From the NCBI GenBank assembly GCA_016199745.1, contig JACQFZ010000071.1:62001-126000 (forward strand): 64,000 nt of DNA, in the 5' to 3' direction. Made by a program: the position numbers and the translations under genes. Shown one piece after another: positions 1 to 6,636 of the stretch. Below the pieces are notes generated by a model, which saw only the letters and a program-made list of their open reading frames with translations, was not told the DNA's origin and did not search any database. This stretch comes from Gammaproteobacteria bacterium. Its GTDB lineage: Bacteria > Pseudomonadota > Gammaproteobacteria > Acidiferrobacterales > Sulfurifustaceae. How positions within the stretch are numbered: position 1 is the stretch's first letter; every line of letters begins with the position of its first letter.

Positions 1-1368
1 CGCTTCGGTCAGCTCGGTCGCCGTTTGCCGCGCGTGCTCGGATGACACCGCCACCTGTTGCGACGCGTTTTTGATACGCGTTACTAGGTTGCGCATTTCG
101 CGCACGGCGTAATTGATAGAGTCGGCGATCGCACCGGTGATTTGTTCGGTCACCTCCGGCTGAATCGTCAAGTCACCGTCGGCCAAGTCGCCCATTTCGT
201 CGAGCAGCTTGAGAATGGCGTCCTGCGTCTGGCGGTTCTGCTCCATCGATTGTTTGGCACGTTCGCGGGCGTCGACAACCAACTTGAACGCCAACATGAT
301 CATGAACGCCAAGGAGAAGACGGCGGCGACGATCGTCGCAATCTGCAGACCGATACGGGCTTGCGCCAAAGCGGTATAGGCATCGACCAACGAGCGCGAA
401 CGCGCCAGCATCGGATCGGATAATTGGAACACCTGTTGGCTCGCGCGTTGCGACACGAACAACTCGGCGGCGCTGCCCAAAATGCCTTCGATGTGGGTAT
501 TAATTTCACCGAACACGGTCGACGCTTCGTCTAACTTCGGCTCCAACGCCTTCGGAATCGACGTGCGCAACTTGGTCTCGGTTTCTTTAAAGAGTTTGGC
601 GTCGCGACCGAACTGGGCCGCGGCGACACCGGATTCGACACCGCCTTGCGCGTACAAGTTAACGTCCTTGGCGATACGTTGCGACAACATGCCTTGGCGG
701 CCGGCGAGGTACAGGTTGTCCTGCTTCATGCCGGATTCGGCGCCGAGCTCGACGATTTCGTCGGAGATCGATAGCAGCAGCGGCGCCATTTGGTTAATCG
801 CGACCACGTGATCGTGCATCGCGAACAACGCTTTTTCTTGCGACAGAATTTGGTCGACTTCGACGCGCAGGCCTTCGGTCGGGCTCGGCGTCCACATGGT
901 GATAACTTCTTTGAGCTCGGCGTCTTGGATAGCCTGCGGGCTCGACGTGATGTTTCTGGCCGGGTCGCCGGTACTCAAGGTGTTAATGATTTGATCGAAC
1001 AAGTCGCGCGACTCTTTCAGCGTCTTGAACGCGATCGGCTGACCGAGCACCGCTTCGCGCGCGTCCTTGGCGAGGCGTTGCGACAACATCAGCAGCTGCG
1101 ACGATTGCTCGATGTATTTGGCTTCGAGCTCGGCTTGGCGACCGTTGGAGATCAACAACCAAACCAGGGCGAAGATCGAGAACGAGAAACCACCCAAGAT
1201 GAATGGGAAGCCGGTGAATATGCTTTTGATTCGACCCAGCAGCGACGGACCGCTCTCTGCCGCCGCTTCGAATTCGGTGCTTGCCGGATCGGCAATGCGC
1301 GCATCGGCGAGGTCAATGATGTCCTCGGACGGTTGGTCGATTAAATTTTCTTTGGTTACTTTTGCCAT
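1..1368 (-). CDS. pilJ: PilJ, methyl-accepting chemotaxis protein of the twitching (Pil-Chp) system; C-terminus cut by window edge
   Basis: Transmembrane receptor that controls type IV pilus function through a CheA-like kinase. The 456 visible residues begin MAKVTKENLIDQ; an AGAGG sits 9 bases upstream of this ATG, so I prefer it to an in-frame ATG six bases earlier. Seen: a cytoplasmic N-terminal stretch, a first membrane segment near residues 55-75, two periplasmic PilJ-type repeats that each carry an LSQR-A-KD motif (MLSQRLAKD and MLSQRIAKD), a second membrane segment near 300-325, then a HAMP-like linker and the start of the signalling coiled coil. The conserved signalling tip lies beyond the window. 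It follows pilI, consistent with a pilGHIJ operon. Confidence 0.95.
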   Translation of the reverse strand, partial: MAKVTKENLIDQPSEDIIDLADARIADPASTEFEAAAESGPSLLGRIKSIFTGFPFILGGFSFSIFALVWLLISNGRQAELEAKYIEQSSQLLMLSQRLAKDAREAVLGQPIAFKTLKESRDLFDQIINTLSTGDPARNITSSPQAIQDAELKEVITMWTPSPTEGLRVEVDQILSQEKALFAMHDHVVAINQMAPLLLSISDEIVELGAESGMKQDNLYLAGRQGMLSQRIAKDVNLYAQGGVESGVAAAQFGRDAKLFKETETKLRTSIPKALEPKLDEASTVFGEINTHIEGILGSAAELFVSQRASQQVFQLSDPMLARSRSLVDAYTALAQARIGLQIATIVAAVFSLAFMIMLAFKLVVDARERAKQSMEQNRQTQDAILKLLDEMGDLADGDLTIQPEVTEQITGAIADSINYAVREMRNLVTRIKNASQQVAVSSEHARQTATELTEA

Positions 1369-1396
1369 TGTCATCTACCTCTACTCGTTATCTCTC

Positions 1397-1939
1397 CTAC
1401 GCCGCCACATGCTTGAATGTGACGCTCTCCGCTAGCGACCTCATGTCGAACACGCTCCATAGTTGGTCGTCCCTAATGAACGCCCCGTTCAAATGCGCCA
1501 TCACCGGATCTTCCATGTCAGGGAGTTTTTGCCGCTCGACGTCCTGGTCGAAGTGACGCAACCCCAATACCTCATGGACCAACAGACCGGCGTGAAGCTC
1601 GGGTATGTTCATCACCAACAAGCGGGCCTCATCATCTAAATGCACCGGCGGCTTGCCGAAGTATTCCGGCAAGTCGACGATCGTGATGAGATTCCCGCGG
1701 ATGTTCGCCACCCCCTTAATCCACGGCTTGGTGCTCGGCACCCAGGTAAATTCTGGGAACGGCAGCACTTCCAACACCTCGTCGAGCTGCGTAACTAACC
1801 GCAAATCGGCAATACGAAACGCAACGCCAGACCATAAGGTCGCCGCCTGCACTTCTTGCGGCAATCCCGGAGCGTTTTGGATGCTCTCCTGTTGGATCTT
1901 GCGCAGTAGCGCAATGGGGTCTTGGCGGGTACGAGCCAT
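1397..1939 (-). CDS. pilI: PilI, CheW-like adaptor protein
   Basis: CheW-domain scaffold expected to couple the receptor PilJ to the ChpA-type histidine kinase. About 180 residues starting [12 protein letters not shown]. The CheW fold is recognisable from AFRIADLRLVTQLDEVLEV, a WIKGVANIRGN turn and IVDLPEYFG, followed by a second half ending in FDMRSLAES. An open frame extends 28 codons further upstream but lies inside pilH; the chosen ATG overlaps the pilH stop as TAATG, which suggests translational coupling. Position between pilH and pilJ matches the Pseudomonas order. Function is assigned from family and synteny. Confidence 0.93.
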   Translation of the reverse strand: MARTRQDPIALLRKIQQESIQNAPGLPQEVQAATLWSGVAFRIADLRLVTQLDEVLEVLPFPEFTWVPSTKPWIKGVANIRGNLITIVDLPEYFGKPPVHLDDEARLLVMNIPELHAGLLVHEVLGLRHFDQDVERQKLPDMEDPVMAHLNGAFIRDDQLWSVFDMRSLAESVTFKHVAA

Positions 1940-2301
1940 TAAAGGGCCTTTAATTTCTCGATCAACACTTTTTCGTTGATCGGTTTGACCAGATAGTCCT
2001 TGGCGCCCTGACGTAGGCCCCAAGCTTTATCGGTTTCCTGTCCCTTGGTGGAACAGATGATGATCGGGATGTTCGAGGTGTCCGGGTCGCGCGTGATCGA
2101 GCGCGTGGCTTCGAAACCGCTCATGCCGGGCATAACGATGTCCATTAGAATCAGGTCGGGCTTTTCTTTCTTCGCCTTGACGATACCTTCTTCCCCGCTG
2201 GATGCCGTCGACACGGCATAGCCGTTCTTTTTGAGTAGTTCAGTTAATAGATGCGTGTCGGTCGCAGAATCGTCGACAACGAGTACGTTTTTAATGGCCA
2301 T
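1939..2301 (-). CDS. pilH: PilH, single-domain response regulator
   Basis: CheY-like receiver, 120 residues, with no output domain. Visible motifs are the acidic pair D10-D11, the phosphoacceptor D54 in [10 protein letters not shown], a Thr/Ser switch region (IIICSTKG) and the conserved lysine in YLVKPI. In twitching systems PilH is linked to control of pilus retraction and tempers output through PilG; that role comes from Pseudomonas work. GGAG lies just upstream of the ATG. The gene is separated from pilG by 99 bases that contain a perfect palindrome. Confidence 0.93.
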   Translation of the reverse strand: MAIKNVLVVDDSATDTHLLTELLKKNGYAVSTASSGEEGIVKAKKEKPDLILMDIVMPGMSGFEATRSITRDPDTSNIPIIICSTKGQETDKAWGLRQGAKDYLVKPINEKVLIEKLKAL

Positions 2302-2375
2302 TTTCCAGCTCCACTTATTGCTGCGTTAACAGAGCGCCGCGCTCATCCGCGGTTCGCTTCGGCGCGCCTCGCGCC

Positions 2376-2395
2376 TGTGCACCTGCAGGTGCACA
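2376..2395. repeat. perfect 20-bp palindrome between pilH and pilG
   Basis: TGTGCACCTGCAGGTGCACA reads identically on both strands. It lies in the 99-bp pilG-pilH gap. An 11-bp sequence TGCACATACTT occurs at 2390-2400 and again at 2405-2415, spanning the pilG stop. It could form an mRNA hairpin or bind a dimeric protein. No T-tract follows on the minus strand, so a rho-independent terminator is unlikely. Confidence 0.7.
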
Positions 2396-2400
2396 TACTT

Positions 2401-2766
2401 CTAATGCACATACTTATTGATAACGTCGATTAATTCTTCCTGAGTGAACGGCTTATTGACGTGCTCTTGCGAGCCGGCAATGCGTCCACGCGCCCGATCG
2501 AACAAGCCATCCTTGCTGGAAAGCATGATGACCGGCGTGTCCTTGAACCGCTTATTGTTCTTGATCAATTGGCATGTCTGATAACCGTCCAACCGCGGCA
2601 TCATAATGTCGACAAAAATGATGTCGGGCTGGTTGTCGGTAATCATCGACATGGCCTCAAATCCATCGGCCGCGGTAAATACCTCGAACCCGGCCTTCTT
2701 CAGCAACGCCTCCGCTGTTCGGCGAATTGTATTGCTGTCATCGATAATCATTACCTTGATACCCAC
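2401..2766 (-). CDS. pilG: PilG, single-domain response regulator
   Basis: CheY-like receiver of 121 residues, likely the first gene of the pilGHIJ operon. D9-D10, phosphoacceptor D53 (IIFVDIMMPRLDG), the switch region VIMLSSKDG and a conserved lysine in HVNKPF are visible. The start is GTG, with AAGGG about nine bases upstream. In Pseudomonas PilG promotes pilus extension and cAMP signalling; I assign the role by analogy. The last codons (KYVH) are part of an 11-bp sequence repeated just past the stop codon. Confidence 0.93.
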   Translation of the reverse strand: MGIKVMIIDDSNTIRRTAEALLKKAGFEVFTAADGFEAMSMITDNQPDIIFVDIMMPRLDGYQTCQLIKNNKRFKDTPVIMLSSKDGLFDRARGRIAGSQEHVNKPFTQEELIDVINKYVH

Positions 2767-3120
2767 GCGAGCGCACCCTTAACGAAAAATTTCCGCGGTC
2801 TCAGGCAGTCCCGACACGCAGGCCATGGGTAGGATACTGCCTGTGAAAGTAAATTCTGCAAAATTCTTCTAGACGAATGATCTTTCTAGTACAAATGCCG
2901 TGTTAAAGCTATCCCTAATTGCCCATCCCTCTACGGCACCCACAAAAACTATAGACCATGCATCGTCTTGTGCTTCGCGCAACTTCCTCCGAGACTGGAT
3001 TAACTCTCTCCCGTTTCCGGTAGCGCATTTAACTGCACGAAGTATGCCACCGTTTGGTCTGCTGGTTTCGTCTCAGGCATGCAGATATCCTCTGCGCCTC
3101 TCACAGCGCGGGAAGTAATA
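2767..3120. other. intergenic region between divergent pilG and gshA
   Basis: These 354 bases separate the minus-strand pil operon from the plus-strand glutathione genes and should carry promoters for both. The stretch around 2845-2905 is AT-rich with repeated TTCTAG-like words. I see no convincing gene here; the overlapping frames lack ribosome-binding sites and protein-like composition. A GGGAAG at 3110-3115 lies five bases before the preferred gshA ATG. Confidence 0.5.
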
Positions 3121-4401
3121 ATGGTTAAGGAATCTCATCCAGCAGTCGCGCGACTAACTAATACCGCGATTCATAGCGCCATGATCAATATCGATACCCT
3201 GCTACACGCCCAGCAAACCGTCATTGAACAGTGGTTCCACCGGCAATGGCAACGCTTACCGGCCCCTTTTTATGCGTCGGTCGACCTACGGTACGCCGAC
3301 TTCAAGCTCGCGCCGATCGACACTAACCTATTTCCGGCCGGGTTCAATAATCTGCCGCTGTCGGTCTATCCGCGGGCAGCCGACGCCGTACGGGCGGAAG
3401 TGGAGAGACTCTGCCCGTCGGCACGCGGCACGGTATTAGTCCCGGAAAATCATACGCGCAATCTGTTTTACTTCGAAAATCTGGCCGCTTTGAGCGCGAT
3501 CTTCACCGCCGCCGGCCTTAAGGTGCGGATGGGCTCTATGCTGCCGGAAATCACGGCGCCAATGCCGATGGCCCTGCCGTCCGGACGCGCGTTGGTATTG
3601 GAACCGCTAAAACGCACCGACAATAAGGTCCGGGTCGACGATTTTGAACCCTGCTTCGTGCTGCTCAACAACGATCTTTCGGGTGGCCGACCGGCGATTC
3701 TGGAAAACATCGACCAACCGATCGTTCCGCCGTTGGCGCTCGGTTGGAGCAGCCGGCGTAAATCCGATCATTTCGCCCATTATCGTGATATCGCTGCCGA
3801 ATTCGGCAACTTGGTGGGTATCGACCCTTGGCTAATCGACCCGATCTTCCGCAATTGCGGCCAAATCGACTTTCAAAACCGCGAAGGTGAGGACTGCCTC
3901 AGCTACAACGTCGAGGCGGTACTACAGGAAGTCGGCGAGAAATACCGGCAATACGGCATCGACCGGCAACCGTTCGTGATCGTCAAAGCCGATGCCGGCA
4001 CCTACGGCATGGCGATCATGACTATCACTCACCCCGATCAAGTCCGCGAGCTCAATCGTAAGCAACGAACGAAAATGGCCCATTCCAAAGAAGGACGGGC
4101 CGTTACGCAGGTGCTGGTACAGGAGGGCGTCTATACCTCCGAGACCAAAGGCACGCCGCCCGCCACCTCCGAACCGGTGATTTATATGATCGGCCCACGG
4201 GTGATCGGCGGCTTTTACCGGCTGCATGGCGAACGCGGCCCGACTGAAAATCTCAACGCCCCCGGCATGCGCTTCGAGCCGATGCCGGCCGAGCCGTCGG
4301 CCGGCGAGGCCGGTTTGTTCTATGCCTACGGCGTAACCGCGCGTCTGGCACTGCTCGCCGCCGCCCGCGAAATGCAAGCCGCCGACCGTGATGCCGCTTA
4401 A
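3121..4401 (+). CDS. gshA: glutamate-cysteine ligase, ATP-grasp-like GshA of the Acidithiobacillus type
   Basis: Joins glutamate and cysteine in the first, ATP-dependent step of glutathione synthesis. The 426-residue protein does not resemble the enterobacterial GshA fold; it matches the rare family first shown in Acidithiobacillus (Thiobacillus) ferrooxidans. Characteristic stretches seen are VPENHTRNLFYFENL, LLNNDLSGG, IVKADAGTYGMAI, QEGVYTSE and GPRVIGGFYR. I chose the ATG with GGGAAG upstream; a longer frame from 3079 and an internal ATG at 3181 are alternatives. Its end overlaps gshB by 14 bases, so the two are almost certainly one operon. Confidence 0.88.
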   Translation: MVKESHPAVARLTNTAIHSAMINIDTLLHAQQTVIEQWFHRQWQRLPAPFYASVDLRYADFKLAPIDTNLFPAGFNNLPLSVYPRAADAVRAEVERLCPSARGTVLVPENHTRNLFYFENLAALSAIFTAAGLKVRMGSMLPEITAPMPMALPSGRALVLEPLKRTDNKVRVDDFEPCFVLLNNDLSGGRPAILENIDQPIVPPLALGWSSRRKSDHFAHYRDIAAEFGNLVGIDPWLIDPIFRNCGQIDFQNREGEDCLSYNVEAVLQEVGEKYRQYGIDRQPFVIVKADAGTYGMAIMTITHPDQVRELNRKQRTKMAHSKEGRAVTQVLVQEGVYTSETKGTPPATSEPVIYMIGPRVIGGFYRLHGERGPTENLNAPGMRFEPMPAEPSAGEAGLFYAYGVTARLALLAAAREMQAADRDAA

Positions 4402-5380
4402 GCTCGGCGTGGTGATGGACCCGATCGGATCCATCAATTACGCCAAAGACTCCACCCTCGCCATGCTGCTCGAAGCGCAGACGCGCGGCTGGGAGCTGCA
4501 TTACATCGAGCAGACCGATCTGTTTCTGCGCGGCGCCGAACCTTGCGCACGTACACGGCCGTTGACGGTACAAGCGAACGAAAAACGTTGGTACGCGCTC
4601 GGCGACGAAAAAATCCGGCCGCTGGCCGAGCTCGACGTTATTCTCATGCGCAAGGACCCGCCGTTCGACATGGAGTATGTCTACAGCACGTACCTGCTGG
4701 AGCTGGCCGAGGCGCGCGGCGTGCTCGTGGTCAATCGCCCACGAAGCTTGCGCGACGCCAACGAAAAACTGTTCGCCCTCTGGTTTCCGCAGTGCCTGCC
4801 GCCGACGTTAGTCGCGCGCGAGCCGAAACGTCTGCGCGAATTTTTGGCCGAACACAGCGACATCGTCGTCAAACCGCTCGACGGCATGGGCGGCACCTCG
4901 GTCTTTCGGTTACGTGTCGGCGACCCGAATATTTCGGTAGTACTGGAAACGATGACCGAACGCGGCCACCGGCTCGCCATGGCACAACGTTTCTTGCCGG
5001 AGATTGCCGCCGGCGATAAACGCATTCTGCTGGTCGACGGTGAACCGATTCCTTACGCGCTAGCGCGCGTTCCGGCAGCGGGCGAATTGCGCGGCAATCT
5101 TGCCGCCGGCGCTACCGGCGAAGGCCGGCCGCTGACTGAACGTGACCGCTGGCTGTGTCAGCAAGTCGGCCCGACACTGCGCGAACGCGGGCTATTGTTC
5201 GTCGGTCTCGATGTCATCGGCGACTACCTAACCGAGATCAATGTCACCAGCCCGACTTGTATTCGCGAGCTCGACAAACTTTACGGGCTTAATATCAGCG
5301 GTCGATTACTCGACGCGATAGAAACAAAAACGCATCAGCGCACCAACTCTCCCTCTCCCACCGGGAGAGGGATGGGGTGA
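4388..5380 (+). CDS. gshB: glutathione synthetase
   Basis: ATP-grasp enzyme adding glycine to gamma-glutamylcysteine. Family hallmarks are the N-terminal VVMDPIGSINYAKDST, the MRKDPPFDMEYVYSTY segment, VVKPLDGMGGTSVFR for ATP binding and the C-terminal DVIGDYLTEINVTSPT metal-binding region. About 330 residues against the usual 315. The surplus is the tail NSPSPTGRGMG, which is encoded by a dispersed inverted repeat that runs into the gene, so the native C-terminus probably ended shortly after LLDAIE. It overlaps gshA and may be translationally coupled to it. In Pseudomonas gshB also sits between pilG and tonB3. Confidence 0.96.
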   Translation: MMPLKLGVVMDPIGSINYAKDSTLAMLLEAQTRGWELHYIEQTDLFLRGAEPCARTRPLTVQANEKRWYALGDEKIRPLAELDVILMRKDPPFDMEYVYSTYLLELAEARGVLVVNRPRSLRDANEKLFALWFPQCLPPTLVAREPKRLREFLAEHSDIVVKPLDGMGGTSVFRLRVGDPNISVVLETMTERGHRLAMAQRFLPEIAAGDKRILLVDGEPIPYALARVPAAGELRGNLAAGATGEGRPLTERDRWLCQQVGPTLRERGLLFVGLDVIGDYLTEINVTSPTCIRELDKLYGLNISGRLLDAIETKTHQRTNSPSPTGRGMG

Positions 5381-5454
5381 GGGATGTTCGTATCAGTCAT
5401 CTGCCAAACTTCGCATCCCTCACCCTATTTCCCTCTCGCGGTGGGAGAGGGAAA
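5347..5454. repeat. dispersed inverted repeat (CTCTCCC family), copy 1
   Basis: Two GC-rich half-units face each other: CTCTCCCACCGGGAGAGGG with GGGGTGAGGG, then CCCTCACCC with CCCTCTCGCGGTGGGAGAGGG. The pair can fold into a large cruciform or mRNA hairpin. The left unit lies inside the 3' end of gshB. Related copies occur near 6473, 49624 and 59702. Confidence 0.8.
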
Positions 5455-5514
5455 TAATCGACTATTGTCTTCCCTAAGAACCCCGAAGCCGCCCAGACGG
5501 CACCCAATTCTGTA

Positions 5515-6399
5515 ATGGAACTCGTTCACGTTCGTTCCCGCCTGTCCGACAACGACCGCCTGGGCGTCACCGCCTTCGGTTCGCTGCTGCTGCACATGCT
5601 GGTGATCATGGGTGTCACCTTCACCGTGCCCAAACTGCGCGAGATGAACGCGATGCCGAACATCGACATCACGCTGGTTCAGGCCAGCAGCGATCGCGCA
5701 CCGGACAAAGCCGATTTCCTGGCGCAAGCGAATCAAGATGGCGGCGGCGAGAGCAACACGCGCGACTTCGCCCGCAATCCATTGCCGCTGTTCGAAGTCA
5801 GCGAGCAACGTGCCGCGCCGGCCGCACGCCCGTCGCCGCAAACGGCGGTACCAACCAAACGCGATACGCGCGAGCTGATGACCCAGGCAACTTCAGACAA
5901 GCGCATTGCCACGCCGCAACCGGAACCGCAACGCAAAGAGGCGCATACCGATCCGGCGAAGCTCGGTGTGCCGTCGAAGAACCTGCAAGAGGAGCGCGCA
6001 CAACTCAACGCTGCCGTTGCGCTCAGCATGAACACGTTGTCGAACTGGCCGAAGCGTAAATTTTTGACCGCGCGCACGCAGGAATACAAATACGCGGTAT
6101 ACCTCGAAGGCTGGCGCGCAAAAACCGAACGCATCGGCAATTTGCATTACCCCGAAGAAGCTAAGCGACGCGGTATTCGCGGTGAAGTCTTGCTGAATGT
6201 CACGATCCGTCACGACGGCTCGTTCATCGACGCCGTGGTCGCGCGCTCGTCGGGACATGAAATTCTCGACAATGCCGCGCTCAACTGCGCGCGCTTAGCC
6301 GCCCCTTATGCACCCTTCACTCCCGAGCTGCGCGCGGAAGCGGACGAGATCACGATCTCGCGCTCGTGGCGTTATGGCGAAACGCTGACGACGCAGTAG
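5515..6399 (+). CDS. TonB family protein (TonB3-like)
   Basis: Inner-membrane-anchored energy transducer reaching the outer membrane. Of 294 residues, a single membrane anchor spans about 17-40 (LGVTAFGSLLLHMLVIMGVTF). A Pro/Gln/Arg-rich periplasmic spacer occupies about 60-165, and a TonB C-terminal domain occupies 200-290 with YPEEAKRRGIRGEVLLNVTI and a final SRSWRYGE. The position after gshB matches Pseudomonas tonB3, which is needed for twitching and pilus assembly there, so a pilus-related role is more likely than iron uptake. No exbB or exbD is nearby. No clear Shine-Dalgarno precedes this ATG, so the exact start is uncertain. Confidence 0.88.
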   Translation: MELVHVRSRLSDNDRLGVTAFGSLLLHMLVIMGVTFTVPKLREMNAMPNIDITLVQASSDRAPDKADFLAQANQDGGGESNTRDFARNPLPLFEVSEQRAAPAARPSPQTAVPTKRDTRELMTQATSDKRIATPQPEPQRKEAHTDPAKLGVPSKNLQEERAQLNAAVALSMNTLSNWPKRKFLTARTQEYKYAVYLEGWRAKTERIGNLHYPEEAKRRGIRGEVLLNVTIRHDGSFIDAVVARSSGHEILDNAALNCARLAAPYAPFTPELRAEADEITISRSWRYGETLTTQ

Positions 6400-6409
6400 T
6401 GTCCTGAGT

Positions 6410-6622
6410 CGAATGGCACTCACTTAACTCGACTACGTTACTAAACTGACCTGCCCCAAACTTATTAGCAGGTTCCTTCCCCTTCAGGGGGAAGGACAGG
6501 ATGGGGGTGGGTTGTAGTCGCTACTGCAAAAAACCCGCCCCACCCCGGCCCTCTCCCGCAAGGGGAGAGGGAGTGGCGGCGGATATGTTTCGGCTTTTGC
6601 TTAAGTTAAGTGCCATTCATCA
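6410..6622. repeat. dispersed repeat copy 2 enclosed by an imperfect inverted repeat
   Basis: The core at 6473-6575 repeats the CTCTCCC-type hairpin units seen after gshB. It is framed by GAATGGCACTCACTTAACT at about 6411-6429 and the near-complement AAGTTAAGTGCCATTC at 6603-6618. The frame resembles the ends of a small non-autonomous element, though I could not identify a target-site duplication. It lies between convergent tonB and the PKD lipoprotein gene and may end both transcripts. Confidence 0.55.
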
Positions 6623-6636
6623 CTGACGCGTAAATA

